The notes below the pieces were generated by a model, which searched no databases, was not told the DNA's origin, and saw only the letters and a program-made list of their open reading frames with translations. Made by a program: the position numbers and the translations under genes. 64,000 bases of DNA from Massospora cicadina (lineage: Eukaryota; Entomophthoromycota; Entomophthoromycetes; Entomophthorales; Entomophthoraceae). Position 1 is the stretch's first letter, and each line of letters opens with the position of its first letter. The stretch spans positions 248,001 through 312,000 of the forward strand of contig JAKSZP010014467.1 of assembly GCA_022478985.1 (NCBI GenBank), read 5' to 3'. Positions 39,621-50,579 of the stretch are shown here, piece by piece.

Positions 39621-40160
39621 TCAATAGTGCATCATTTCTTTTGAAAAATCAGGCAGGAGGCCCAAAGGGGAAATGAGTGAGGTGATGGAGCTATGACCTT
39701 GAGTTTTCTTAAGGGTATTAACTAAGGGAAATTCTCCCTCCGTTTGATCATTGACAAATGACAACATATTTGACTCCAGGTGAATCTTAACATGTTGCTG
39801 GCACCACCATCTGACCCCCAAGATAACCGGAAACACCAAGTTTGGCATTGCTGAGAATAGATCGCAAAAGTTAAACTGATGTACTGAGAAAGGAACTGGC
39901 CAACAGACTAGATATGAGGTCTGGGAGGCTGAAGAAGCAACCATCACTGAAGTACCTACATCCAGGTTAAGCTCCAATTGTTGGGCTAGTTCAAATTCAT
40001 AAAATTTCCTGAGGCTCTGGTATCCACCAAAGCCTCAAAGGAAACGTGGTAGGACCCAACACTAATCTCCATGGGCAGTAAGAAGTAAGCGAAGTTCTCT
40101 TTATTGACAGTTGTAGTTTAATCTGGCAATACAGAAGAGATGGTAGTTAGATTGGAGGAA
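39621..40160 (-). pseudogene. Protease and following linker of element E
   Basis: Near 40060-39990 the minus strand reads SFEALVDTRASGNFI: the retropepsin D-T/S-G-A motif with Gly changed to Arg. The open piece 39621-39977 follows, with MPNLVFPVILGVRWWCQQHV matching the ILGVEWW stretch of element C. It then runs into a linker. The active site is therefore damaged. Confidence 0.75.
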
Positions 40161-40243
40161 ACCACTAGGTTCATAGTGGGTGTAAACCCTTCACAAGTCA
40201 TATTGTCAGAACATACTGAAAATGGGCACAATAGCCACAGCAA

Positions 40244-40456
40244 CTATGTGTGTGGATTGGACAATTTGAGTGGTACTAGGATAACATGGCCAGAGTAAAA
40301 TTTATTCACAACCTGGGGTAGCTGAAAAGAAAGGACCATTGCTATGCCAACATCTACGAGAAAAGCAGAAATGGTTAGAAATAATGGTTGGTCAATTATG
40401 TCAGGAAAACAGAAAGTTAAATTTAGACCAGCCAGACAGTCTGAGTGCCAAAGCAC
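40244..40456 (-). CDS. Frame crossing from the 5' LTR of E into its interior
   Basis: 70 codons, starting 58 bases inside the LTR and ending in the internal region just ahead of protease. It contains the hydrophobic stretch LFLTISAFLVDVGIAMVL. It may be what remains of an N-terminal polyprotein part. Too short for a firm call. The parallel with the LTR-crossing frame of element C is what makes it worth recording. Confidence 0.35.
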   Translation of the reverse strand: MLWHSDCLAGLNLTFCFPDIIDQPLFLTISAFLVDVGIAMVLSFQLPQVVNKFYSGHVILVPLKLSNPHT

Positions 40457-41552
40457 TCAAATGGCAAGCAAGAATGCCAGTGGCACTTCTGCTATTATGA
40501 GGTTATGGAACTAGGAAGGAGTTTTGCCAATAACTTTGTATGAGCTATAATAGCATATAGACACCTAGTAAAATACCGAATGAACATGGCTATAAACCCC
40601 AAGGGTTGTTGGAGTATAGGCAGAAAAGGCAGTTTGTTTTTCAACATAAGAACTGAAGTTTGGGAAAGAATTTTTTATTGGAAAAATAAAGGAAGAAAAT
40701 TAACCAACAATTTTCTCAGTGCAAGGCAACTGATTTAATAGTGTATAATTCTAGTGAGTCCAAGCAGGGATTGGGTCCCTCAAATTTGACCTAACCTGGT
40801 GAATTTTTGGGAAATGGGGCAGATAATCTCAATTGGAACTGACAACAAAGGATTCAGCGGCAGGCCAAGTCGCTGTCAGTTCAACCTCAAATACCTGAAA
40901 TGAGGCTTGACTGCATTTCCATTGGTTGGTGCAATGGCATCTGGTCCAATGAGCAACAGGAATTCCCTAAAGCCACCCCATGTAGAGGTGGTCCCAATTG
41001 GTTGGAAATGGGTTTGGGATGCCCAACCCACCCATGCCCGGTCACTGGGGCGTTCATTTGGTCAATTGAGTTGTATCAGCTGCAACTCCCAATTTGTTGG
41101 ATAGGGGTTTTGAACCGTCAGTAACGGTTTCCAAAGATACCATCTGCACATTGGGGATCATCCCCAAAAATTCCGAGAGGGGTTTAGCATCAGCAATCAT
41201 ACTGGTGTCTGAGTCAAAACCATCTGTGATTCTGGCCAATAATTCAATATTTGCCCCTTTTTGAGTATAGTTTTTCAATCGTCAGTCTTTAATCCCATCA
41301 GTTTTGGACCCTTTAACTTTGATTTGGTTATCTCAGCGCAGATTTCCTTAATCTGGCAGACAAGTTCAGGCGAGGTGAGTGAGGGTACTGGGGGAGGAAT
41401 CTGAAGAGGGAGGGCTATTACCCAGCGCTTGTCTACCACATGGGCGAGGTTTCCCTGGGTGACGGGGGTACAGCCACCCTCTTTGGACTCTTTTATTTGT
41501 AAATGAGAAGATCGCCCAATCTATGTACAGGGGACGTTCCCCTGGACTTACA
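40399..41552 (-). repeat. 5' LTR of element E (right copy)
   Basis: 1154 bp, TGTCAGGAAAACAG to GGACTTACA. On the sense strand a frame at 41054-41278 (GANIELLARITDGFDSDTSM, IPNVQMVSLETV) is preceded by ELVCQIKEICAEITKSKLKG-type coding. After the LTR the minus strand reads TAATTGACCAACC, not a TGG-type primer site. Confidence 0.9.
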
Positions 41553-41899
41553 CTCAGCCATTAATAATGACTGGCAATCTACAACCTGTGGTAGACGCAA
41601 CAACTCAATGGGCCATACTCCCCATACACCCCACATTTTGCAAAGCTCCTTTGCAGTGTTAATGGATGAGAGTATGGACTTAAACTCATCTAATGGGGAC
41701 ACTACTAAGGTCACCATTAAGCAACCTCAGGAATCTCCCCTGCAACATAACAGGGGTAGCATCCTTGACTGGTTCTCATGATCCTCCGACCCCCTCCCCC
41801 AACACCCTTCAACCACCCTGATGCTCCACTCAAATGCTGAAAAGAATAGTCAAGCTAAGACAATTAAAACTAGCCACCTTTTAGCTGTAGGTTTAAGCC

Positions 41900-42650
41900 T
41901 ATCAACCCCCCAGAATGTAAAGAGGAGCAGCTACGAGTCCCCACAGAGGTACCCTGACCCTGCAATCTATAAACTCAACTGTGCGGGATTTAAAATGGAG
42001 ATCCCACCTCCTCCACAACTTCAGGTCAGCGCGGATTGACATTGCTGCTGTCTAGGAGCCTCACCTTTATCCCAAGGAACACAAAGTATAGAATGAACAG
42101 TTTGGAGGAAACTCCTTATGGATAGCATGTCGCCCTTATAATTATAAATCCCTTGGGTCAAAACCCACACCTTCTCACAACACCTAGGTGGACGTCTTAT
42201 ACTGGCCAAGATCATAACGCCTGAATTCTACTTCTTTGTCGCCATTATATACCTGACTCAAGTTGGAAATGACTAGAGCAGACTTCTGGAGGAGCTAGTC
42301 TACCTGAATCTCCCGCAGAATAATATCAATATGGGACATTTCAACACTACTATGAGCTGCATCCGTTATTCTTCCCTCATGCAACAAAAGGACGCCCTGG
42401 ATCCAGTAGACTTCAAAATTTTCCTTCGCATTAGTGGATTCACAGGTTTGCTGCCACCCTCTGCGTCTGGCCTTAATTGTATGACCAGGATCTAGTATAA
42501 AAGAGGGAATTTTCAGTCAGTAATGCGCATTGAATTGGCACTTTAGGCTCCCTTCTGGTTGGCCGTGTTTCATCTCCAATGGACTGTAACAGACATCTAA
42601 GTGATCACAGATCACTCACTGTTGTCCTTACCACCACACTCAGACCATCG
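41900..42650 (+). pseudogene. Endonuclease region of LINE-A ORF2
   Basis: Fragments in several frames: FFVAIIYLTQVGND near 42230, NNINMGHFNTT near 42325-42355 (the G-D-F-N metal site decayed to G-H-F-N) and DHRSLTVVL near 42605 (the S-D-H site). These are the landmarks of the apurinic-type endonuclease that nicks target DNA in L1-like LINEs. Confidence 0.62.
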
Positions 42651-43138
42651 TGCAAGTTCTGGCCAAGGGTTGTCTTGGTTCTTTTAAACATTCCCTTTGT
42701 TAAGGAGAAGCTAGCCCTAACCATAAGGGACAACTTTTCCTATCCACCACTCCACCTGAGCAACCTCAGCGCGAGTTGGGCAGCTCTAGATGGAAATTAC
42801 CCTGGCGGCTTATATCTGAGCTAAATCCCAGATGATGACAGCCCAAGACAGAGTCAAGAAGGCTGAAGCTAGAATTAAGAAAATGGAACGGAGTTGCAAA
42901 CCTTCTTCCCTAACAATTGCTGAATGACTGGGAAGCCTCTCAAGAAGCTATTTTCTCAGAATCGACCCTACAAGAAGAGCGATCAGCCAACTTCACATTT
43001 TTGCGCTACTATTTCCAGTGGGAAAGCCCTACACGTTTCTTCTTTAAGAAGCAAAAAATAGATATACAGCGCAGAAAATTACAGCACTGAAAATTGGCAC
43101 CACCACTTTAATGGACAAAGAATCCAACACACAAAAAG

Positions 43139-44218
43139 TTGCACCACTTTTACTCAAACCTTTTCCATAGTGACCAGGTTGCCTTGTCAGATATCCAAGA
43201 CTTCTTATGGTGCACTTCAGAGCCTATGACCCCCAGGAAGAAGAAGTTATTCTGGCCCTTATCTCCTGTCAAGAGGCTTTGGATATCCTCCTCAAATCTG
43301 CAACTTAAATATCTTGGCACTGATGGCACACCTTTTGAGGTATACCTTCTAGAACCTTTGGTGATAGAAAAATTCCTCTGTGCCCCGTTCAACTCACTTT
43401 TGGCTCAAGGCGAGGTCCTCCCTAATCCTAGGTGTTTAATCACAGCCCACATTCATAAGAAGTCAGACGGGAGAACCTGTCCAACTTGCGCCCCATAGCC
43501 TTGGTTAACGCAGATCACAATTTATTCACAAAGCTTCTGGCCAACCACATAACAGCATGGGCGTCACCCCGCCTGAACTCCTCCCAACATGTTTATTCTG
43601 GGGAGGTCGCTATAGAATAACTATAATAACCTTCACACGACTTTGACTACAAATAACGCAGGGTGAATGGCTTTGTGGCTCTCCTGGATATGGAAAATGC
43701 TTATGACCGTGTTTCCTGGAAGTACATAAAGGCTTCCTTAGATTGCTTCTACCTTCCCTCTACATCAAGACGTTGGATCTCTGCAATCTATGACTAATTC
43801 CATACCAGAGTCCTTTCACCAACAGGATTTACAGCTGCAGTCACCTTTGCAGCGTCTCTGACAAGGTGATCCTCTGAGACTTATCCTTTTTTATAACTCT
43901 TGATCCCATATTGGCCTCTTTGCAGGAGTATCTGATGGGATCATAGTACCAGGTAAGGCCCCTACCCACACTATGGCTTTTGAAGATGACACTGTCATTG
44001 CGCTTGGTTGCTCTGAGGACACCACACTTGCTGATGTGATGCTTGAGAGGTACACCAAGGCGCCCAACGCCAAGGACAACACCTCCAAAACAACAGTAGT
44101 ACAGGTTGACTCACCCACATTCTCCCCAACATTTGATCTGGAGCCACCAAGTGGCAACTTACATCAGAAGGGTCTGACCAGCTCACAAGGAGTTGCACTC
44201 AGTGCCAATGAGACATAA
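43139..44218 (+). pseudogene. Reverse transcriptase of LINE-A ORF2
   Basis: The fingers have LGTDGTPFEVY (about 43312-43345) and NLRPIALVNADHNLFTKLLAN (43476-43540; the N-x-RPI motif). Then QHVYSGEVAIE and GFVALLDMENAYDRVSWKYI (43670-43728; first catalytic Asp). MAFEDDTVIALG at 43973-44010 is the F-A-D-D loop as F-E-D-D. Frameshifts lie between segments and the reading frame is closed by stops near 43800-43900. Confidence 0.78.
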
Positions 44219-44869
44219 CCCTGGAAGTTTAAAATTCAGGATCTCCAGTTGAAACAGACAAAATATAACCTTAGGGTCAGCCCTTAATGGCATGCGTCTT
44301 TTTATATAAAGTTTGGTTTCTTGTGCATGTCTGTCCCTTCTTAGACTCATTTTATACGTGGCTCAAAGTTCTTCTCCGCTGTTGGATCTGAGGCTCCACC
44401 CACCCACCCAAAACCTGTTAAAAATAAACAGACCCCACTATGAAGGGGTTAGGGCTTCTGGACACCCGCTCTCATGCCACCTCCTTATATCTGAAACATC
44501 TTCGCCCAGTTGTATTCTGAGATGCGACCCCCATGCCATAGTAGGCACCTGCCCTCTGCTAATCAGCGTCAGCATCTCTGAGTCTTACTAGATTATTGTT
44601 GTAATCTTTAGGGGAGTGTTCACTAACCACCCAGGACATTGCTTGAAACCCTGATCTTTCAAATATTGAGATCAAGCTTTCCTTTACATGAAACGAGTGG
44701 GAGCATGTATATACCATTTTTCCCATACAGAAGTGATGGACTAGGCCTCTGTAACCGTTGTCATGTGATAATACACAATGAACAAGTAGTCATATCTCGC
44801 CTCAGTCCCCAGAATAGACCTCAAATCCGCCCGCGCCTCCTTGAACTCCTCCCAACCTCAACAATTATA

Positions 44870-45300
44870 AACCTCCAAAGGCTCTGGAAGGATATTTACC
44901 ACCCAATAATTTCTGTGTAGGTGTCTAACACCCTATGGAGAACACTCCATTGTTCATACAGGACAGGGGAATAAACTAACTCTGCCTTTCAACATTGCAG
45001 CTGCCCTAATTGTATGAAGCCTATTGACTCCCATCTCCACCACTTTTTCACATGCTCAAGGGTTACTGCGTTCTGACCAAGGTCTGAGCACTCCTCCATG
45101 CCCTTCCATGGCCTTACAACTCTGTTAAAGATCTATTCTTTGAGCAGACCCTACCTAAATGCCACTGACCAATCCAAGACCTTGCCTATGCCACAGCACT
45201 ATGGACAATCCACAATACCTTCCTTTGGGAAGATTTTTAATCACAAGTATGGACCCTACAGCACATGATTTACCACTTCCAGGTGCACTTTGAGATGACC
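44870..45300 (+). pseudogene. C-terminal Cys/His (zf-RVT-like) end of LINE-A ORF2
   Basis: TLWRTLHCSYRTGE near 44934 and then CSCPNCMKPIDSHLHHFFTC at about 45000-45055 give the W...CP-x-C...HLF..C arrangement of the zinc-binding tail found in L1-like ORF2 proteins. Degenerate sequence follows to the 3' end near 45450. Confidence 0.65.
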
Positions 45301-45576
45301 CTAAAAGTCTCATTATGCTGATAAACCTCTCCCGCTAAGTCTCACTTGCAGCTAGGCTTTAATGTACCAACCCTCATCCCTTTCCCAATATCTCATCACT
45401 CCATTTCCCTATCTTTTGGCTCTCAGAAACCTAGGTGTAATTAAATAAACATTGATGAATCCCCCCATCAGGTTGGGATATCTAGTACTAAAAAAGATTA
45501 CTACTGAAGAGAATGACATTCTAATAGATTTCTACAAGCAACTCATGTTTTGGATTATTATGATCAGATTAAGACT

Positions 45577-45599
45577 AGTTTTAATTTATAAAACTTTTA
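45577..45599. repeat. Target-site duplication of LINE-B, left copy
   Basis: AGTTTTAATTTATAAAACTT at 45577-45596 and following bases match 50868-50889 (AGTTTTTAATTTGTAAAACT) with one indel and one substitution. AT-rich, as preferred by L1-type endonucleases. Confidence 0.75.
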
Positions 45600-45734
45600 A
45601 ATTTTAAATTTATTGCGGGGAAGGCTGACCATGGGATGGACACTTCCGAATATGACTCAGGACAGATAAACTTAGTACTGGGGGAGGCACCCCAGAGAAG
45701 CGATGCTATCTCTTGTTGCCAGCGGGAATGCCAC

Positions 45735-46604
45735 TTATGGGGAGGGGGAGGGAACGTGTGAAGGGGCCGTAACCACTATTGAGCACGTGTGGAGGAAGGG
45801 GTCTGATTTGATGAACCAGACTGGGAACCAGGAGGAGACCAGTTGTCGGTGACGCGGTGGGAGGTATCCAAACATCCATGCTTGAAAGTGGTCCACCAAA
45901 TGAGACCGGAATCTGTGGACAGTTTCTGGGAGGGTGGGGTGGAACCTGCGATGGCATCTGACAATCGTGTGGATGGTCCACATGGCGATTGCAACCACCA
46001 GAGAACGGAGGGAGGGTGGAAGGGAGGAGGCCATCAATAGAGCAAACATATCTCTTGACAGACTGAAGGGATGCGTTTGATCCTGGCCCAGCAGACGTTG
46101 AACTTCGCGCCATATCACTTTAGAGGTGGGGCACTTCTCCAGGCGGTGGAACAGCGTTCCATACTGGCTGCACACGAAACAGGATGAGTGTAAAGCGTTA
46201 GAGCGCTCAGCTGTATGATACACCTGCCTCAGGCAGCGCCACACATGGGAGCGGACTTGAGGCTGCAACAGAGGGTGATGTACATTTTTCCAGATTGTCT
46301 TTTGGGTCTCAATGGAATAAGGGATGTCTATCATGTCCAGGTAGTCCACCCTGGATAGGACATGGGGCCGAATGGGGATCACGCCATCATGGATGGGTAG
46401 CCCCTGTACCTCTTGTGTGAACTGAGGAGAGGGGCGGCCTCTTTGGGTTGTATGTCCGCTAATATGAATTCTCCACTCTGCGCTCCGCATGGAGAGTAGT
46501 ATTCGTTTGTAGTGGGTTTTTGTCTCGTGAGGACCTGTGGCCGATGTGTTTGATGCGAGGTATTTCATCAGGGAGTGGGGGTTTGATGGATTGTTGAGGC
46601 CCAA
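45735..46604 (-). CDS. ORF2 C-terminal part of LINE-B with zinc-binding tail
   Basis: 289 open codons. The segment around residues 133-170 reads RSNALHSSCFVCSQYGTLFH and KCPTSKVIWREV, the zf-RVT-like Cys/His tail of L1-type ORF2. Before it lie HVWRCLRQVYHTAERS and earlier thumb or linker sequence. It follows 46459-47010 after a frameshift in the overlap. The function is thought to be nucleic-acid binding during target-primed reverse transcription. Confidence 0.82.
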   Translation of the reverse strand: MGLNNPSNPHSLMKYLASNTSATGPHETKTHYKRILLSMRSAEWRIHISGHTTQRGRPSPQFTQEVQGLPIHDGVIPIRPHVLSRVDYLDMIDIPYSIETQKTIWKNVHHPLLQPQVRSHVWRCLRQVYHTAERSNALHSSCFVCSQYGTLFHRLEKCPTSKVIWREVQRLLGQDQTHPFSLSRDMFALLMASSLPPSLRSLVVAIAMWTIHTIVRCHRRFHPTLPETVHRFRSHLVDHFQAWMFGYLPPRHRQLVSSWFPVWFIKSDPFLHTCSIVVTAPSHVPSPSP

Positions 46605-47010
46605 GGCTCAGGAGAAGTTGGAGTGGGCTGCGGGACCAGTGTTGGGATGGGAGTGTAGGAGTGGTGACGGCCGCGATCCAGGTGCCCAGAATCTTGGCAG
46701 CATGGTCTTTGAAGTCAAGCAGGCCCATGCCACCATGATGATGAGGGCCAAACATGACCTCTAGCCGCACTGGTGGAGGGCGGCCTGGCCAAAGCCATCC
46801 TTGCAGCAAGGCATACAAGGATTTGAAGAAGCTTGGGGAGAAGAGGATGGCGTGGGCTCTGAACCAGACTTTGGATAGGAGCATATAGTTGGCTAAAACA
46901 ACCTTGCCAGTAAGGGAAGTAGGGTGGGATCTGAGAGAGGCGATTCGCTTTGTCACGTTGTCCAGAATATGGCACTCCATTACTACTGACGCGTATCCGC
47001 CTGCCTCCAT
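46459..47010 (-). CDS. ORF2 middle part of LINE-B (after RT)
   Basis: 183 codons in the same frame as 47011-47358, separated only by a single TAA at 47011-47013. Contains SLTGKVVLANYMLLSKVWFR and ALLQGWLWPGRPPPV, the usual thumb and post-RT sequence of L1-like ORF2 (LSxxGRxxLxxxxxxxxxxY pattern), and HGGMGLLDFKDHAAKILGTW, the G-G-x-G-x-x-D/N motif. Confidence 0.82.
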   Translation of the reverse strand: MEAGGYASVVMECHILDNVTKRIASLRSHPTSLTGKVVLANYMLLSKVWFRAHAILFSPSFFKSLYALLQGWLWPGRPPPVRLEVMFGPHHHGGMGLLDFKDHAAKILGTWIAAVTTPTLPSQHWSRSPLQLLLSLGPQQSIKPPLPDEIPRIKHIGHRSSRDKNPLQTNTTLHAERRVENSY

Positions 47011-47874
47011 TTACATGCCCAGATGGTGCACCAGTCCTATGGTAGGATGTGGCACGAAGGGGAGCACCAGTGGAGCGGTGTGTGTTGAGTTAGTAAGGCG
47101 TGGACGTGGGCAAGCAGATGGGTTGGGTTGGGAACTAATTGCTGGGGCCCAGCAGTTCTGAAACTGACCAAGGAGGATGATTTTGGTTTTGGAGGCGTTC
47201 AGTGCTGCGTTGCTTACCCGGGAATATTCCTGGATTAGAGCTTCAAGCGCGCGTGCATCTTGATTATTAGACACCCCAACCACACAATCATCTGCAAATG
47301 CCAATATCTTGACTGGGGCTTGGCCTGGCACATGGACCCCAGTGAGTTGGGCATTCACATTTCGCAGTAGTGGGTCAAGGCTGAAGTTGTATAAGAGTGG
47401 GCTGAGGGGGTCCCCTTGTCATAAGCCCCTTTGAGGGCGAACTACTTCCATTAGGAAGCCTGGGCCATGCACTGCCATTGTTGCAGATTCCGTGAGCAGC
47501 ATCACCCAGTTGATGAAGCGAGGGGGTAGGCAGAATTGATGGAGGCAGGCCCTTAGGTATTCCCAGTTTACTCTATCATAGGCCTTTTGTTGGTCCAAGG
47601 ATACAAGTGCCCCAGAGGCTGTGGACTGACATACATTAGCCACAGAGTGCACATTATCCCAAATCGACCTTCTGGGGATAAAACTGAATTGTTCTGGGGA
47701 GATGGTGGCAGATGCTACAGTCCCTAATCGGTTAGCCATAATTTTTGTTAATATTTTGGTGTCTGTGTTTGTTAGAGAAATGGGGCACCAGTTGGCTAAG
47801 TCAAGCTTATCCCCTTTCTTGAAGAGTGTGACAGTAAAGGCCTCATGTCCTCCTGGTAGGAGGCGCATTTCCAA
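47011..47874 (-). CDS. Reverse transcriptase of LINE-B ORF2 (one stop)
   Basis: 47419-47874: FKKGDKLDLANWCPISLTNT, the EQFSFIPRRSIWDN motif, then ALVSLDQQKAYDRVNWEYL (first catalytic Asp) and VVRPQRGL. A TGA then replaces what should be Arg in RGLRQGDPLSPLLYNF, a CGA to TGA change at a CpG. 47011-47358 continues with KILAFADDCVVGVSN (catalytic FADD) and NASKTKIILLG. Apart from this stop the RT is well preserved. Confidence 0.88.
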
Positions 47875-48027
47875 CAGGCTTTGGTTAAGTGAGGCAAGCA
47901 GAAGTGGGGATATGAATTTGAAATATTTTTTGTAGAACTCATATGGAATGCCATCTGGGCCTGGGCATTTTCGGTTTGGCGCACCGCAAATGGCTGTCCA
48001 TAAATTTGTTCAGAGTAATTAAATTCA

Positions 48028-49357
48028 TTATTTCTGGGTATCGGAAAATGGTGCAGATATGAGCTTGGTCAAGAAATTCTGCCACTTTGGCTGGCTGAAT
48101 TGGTTTGGCTCAGTACAACTCAGAGTAATATTTTTGCATTTTGATTGCCACTTTGGCTGGTGTATCCATAATAGAATTATCCAATCTTCACACCTGTGTG
48201 CAGGCCATGCTCTGGCGTGGTGTAAAAATTTTTTTAAAGAAATATTCGGTGCACTTGTCGCCTTTTGTGATGCGTGTGGCCCTGTATTGAACACAAAACC
48301 AATGTTTGTGTTGCCTTTTGAGTGCGTTGAGGTGGGCAGCTGCCTCCACCCACTTCCGCCCCATGCAGGACTGTATCCTGTAGATGGAATGTTGGACTCC
48401 AAGTGTGCCAATTCTGCCAGAGTGCATGAGATAACCGCCGATGTGGCTTGTGAGCGTCTGGAGGAGAGATGGCGAGAGTGGCAGATGGTGTCCTCTTTGA
48501 AAGTTGCCCATGTGGAAATGGGGTCCACGCAAAATGGTGCAACAAACTTTTTTTGCCAAAGTTGCCTCTTCCACCCACATGGAAAATCCTGGCGATGCGA
48601 GCTTGGGGGGCGGATTTTGCACCAATGTGGGGCCTTAGCAACTGTGACAGGTAGGTGGTATGTTATCAAGACCAGTCGGTGGTCATAGAATTCCATTTTC
48701 ATTGTTTTGAAGTGGGAGATGTGGGGTTGGAATTTCGCCAGTGTTAGAATAAGGTCAATGAGGGTCATGGACCTTAATTGGCTGTTGTGGACGTGGGGAC
48801 ACGTCATGTTTTCAAGCAGTGGGACATGTCATGGCAGTGCATCCATTAACCCAAGGGTGGCCTTTAGAACGCATAGTTCAATGTGACCCTGTGGGGCGTG
48901 GGGTGAGGGAGGCCACCGGTCCATTGGTGAGGTTAGCCAACAGTTCATATCACTGACTAGGAAAGAATAAGGGGGTAGCGGGAGGGATTTGACCAACAAG
49001 AAAAATTCCTAATGCTCGTGTGCACCATTTGGGGCATAGATGTTGATGATTGCGTGCACTACATCAGCCCATGAGAAGGCGACGACGAGCACTTGGCCAT
49101 TTAGGAATGTTTCTGAGGATACAAATTTGAAAAAATTATTTTTCTGAATTAGCACCCCACAGTGCTTTGACCATAAGGATAAGGATGGGGGAACATTTTT
49201 TTCCAAGTTTCCTCAGAACCTCATGGACAGTGGGACTCCTGGATGGCCAGGATATCCACGGGTAGATTGTGTTGTAAAAACTCAGTTTCCTAGCCCAGGA
49301 TGGGGAGGCCTTGAGTCCAGCGATATTCAACATCCCTAAAGTGAAGGTTTCCCCCAT
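48028..49357 (-). pseudogene. Endonuclease and pre-RT part of LINE-B ORF2
   Basis: ORF2 starts near 49357 (MGETFTLGMLNIAGLKASPS; the L-x-x-N-I-x-G motif, where N binds metal). 49009-49206 has KHCGVLIQKNNFFKFVS and VHAIINIYAPNG. Near 48960-48900 an NCWL-type string replaces GDFN. 48028-48807 has LRSMTLIDLILTLAKFQPHI and FYDHRLVLITYHLP (S-D-H motif as Y-D-H), then the linker toward RT. Three frame changes separate these parts. Long open frames on the plus strand at 48059-48688 are shadows. Confidence 0.72.
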
Positions 49358-49661
49358 CGCACCTTAGGTGTGAGGGGGTGGGCACCTGGGCCCACCAGCC
49401 TCTTATAGGTCCCCATGGGCTTTCACAGCAGTGTGGGTGTTAGCAGCAATGCTATCAGAGTTTTTGTTGCTTTTTTCAGAAAGAGTCACATTGGCTTTGG
49501 CCTTCACTTTTTGTTTTCCTGACGTCGGATGAATTTTTTGTGGTGCGGATGAGTTCGGTGCACCGTTGAGTGGGTCAAAAAAAATTTTTCAGTTGGGATA
49601 GGTCCCAAGTCAGTTTTGACTGGAGCTTGGGTGCAATGATTGGGTGAGATCAAGTCTCCCA

Positions 49662-50579
49662 TCAGATCCTCGGATTGAGTGGCCTGCTTGGCATGGGCTT
49701 CCCAATCTGATTGGTTGATGGATTCCTGAGTTGCTTCCACCGCGAAGGTTTCCATGTCCTCCTGGCGTTGTGAGTGTGGGATAGTGGTGGTGGCCTTGGC
49801 CGTTTCCTTGGCCGCAGCCCTATGGCCTGCTTAGCCTTCTTCTGTTCTTGCAGGGAGATAGGCTTTACCAATAGGTAGCAGCCTTGTGCTCCCCACGGGA
49901 AAGCCTCCTTGGTGCTTGCAGTTGGTTCATAGTGCATCTCTCCGTTGGCCATGGCCGCCGAGGAGTGCTCTTGGAATGTGACGCCCTCCTTGATGGGGCA
50001 TGTGTGCACCTTGTGGCCAAACGCATCACAGTGGGTGCAAATGGGGGGCGCGCTGTCCATGGTCACCTGGAATGGGTGGGTGGTATGCCCTGCGATATCA
50101 ATAAAAGTTGAGTGTGGGATCTGGGTTAGGTCCTTCACAATCTCCTCAGTTGGGGTCAGAACTGCGATGGCTTTGCCGGTGCACAGGTGTGGTATCAGCT
50201 TGAAGCATTGCATTTTGAAAGATTGTATTTTGCTGTATATGGCGAGACCATCTTTCAGGTGTTGTTCCAAAATGTCACATTTTACCGTAGTAGGCAAAAA
50301 GTCAAATGTGAGGAAAATTTGGTTTGATTTTGTCCATCTGGTGCATTTGGTTTTAATGACCCATTGCCCTTCGAGGAGGTCAACCACTACACGCGCCGCT
50401 GCAGCCTTGTCTTCTGCTTTTTTGCTCTCAAAACCTAGGTCCAGCCAACCACGTGACATGGAGTGAGGTGCAACGTACACCGCGGTTGGGAAAATTTTGT
50501 GTACATCTTCACAAAATTTTTCCCATAAGGCCGTTTTTTGGATGTCCAGATACACGCGGACTCCAAATTCCACCAACAA
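49662..50579 (-). CDS. ORF1 of LINE-B with CCHC knuckle
   Basis: 305 open codons. The middle part has an RRM-like look (FLTFDFLPTTVKCDILEQHL, residues 89-108; KAIAVLTPTEEIVKDL near 136-151). A CCHC zinc knuckle CTHCDAFGHKVHTC is at about residues 182-195, followed by a basic tail (LRPRKRPRPPPL). This is the RNA-binding ORF1 of an L1/Tx1-type LINE. Coding-like sequence continues upstream to about 50790 in another frame, so the true start is probably earlier. It stops about 300 bases before ORF2. Confidence 0.85.
   Translation of the reverse strand: MLVEFGVRVYLDIQKTALWEKFCEDVHKIFPTAVYVAPHSMSRGWLDLGFESKKAEDKAAAARVVVDLLEGQWVIKTKCTRWTKSNQIFLTFDFLPTTVKCDILEQHLKDGLAIYSKIQSFKMQCFKLIPHLCTGKAIAVLTPTEEIVKDLTQIPHSTFIDIAGHTTHPFQVTMDSAPPICTHCDAFGHKVHTCPIKEGVTFQEHSSAAMANGEMHYEPTASTKEAFPWGAQGCYLLVKPISLQEQKKAKQAIGLRPRKRPRPPPLSHTHNARRTWKPSRWKQLRNPSTNQIGKPMPSRPLNPRI

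Larger units (their letters stand above)
35485..41552 (-). mobile_element. Chromovirus-type LTR retrotransposon E, nested in LINE-A
   Basis: LTRs at 35485-36639 and 40399-41552 are flanked by CTCAG on both sides (35480-35484 and 41553-41557). The minus-strand interior of about 3.76 kb holds protease, RT, RNase H, integrase and chromodomain. There is no room for, and no trace of, a normal Gag between the 5' LTR and protease. Total 6068 bp. Related solo LTRs: 14029-15438 and 57540-58891. The LTR pair is more diverged than that of C, so E is older. Numerous stops. Confidence 0.93.
34261..45450 (+). mobile_element. L1-like LINE (LINE-A), interrupted by element E
   Basis: A plus-strand non-LTR retrotransposon: ORF1 with a CCHC knuckle (34266-35484), then, after element E, ORF2 with endonuclease-like (about 42000-42640), RT (43139-44218) and C-terminal Cys/His (44990-45075) parts. 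It ends near TAATTAAATAAAC at about 45450. Without E it is roughly 5.1 kb. The CTCAG duplication of E marks the interruption. It is heavily mutated. No target duplication of LINE-A itself was found. Confidence 0.75.

Noticed and set aside
48059..48688. 209-codon plus-strand open frame
   Set aside because: It lies opposite the well-supported ORF2 of LINE-B (endonuclease end and linker), shows no domain, and its openness follows from the codon pattern of the sense strand.
49945..50466. 173-codon plus-strand open frame
   Set aside because: Antisense to LINE-B ORF1 with its CCHC knuckle. No domain of its own.
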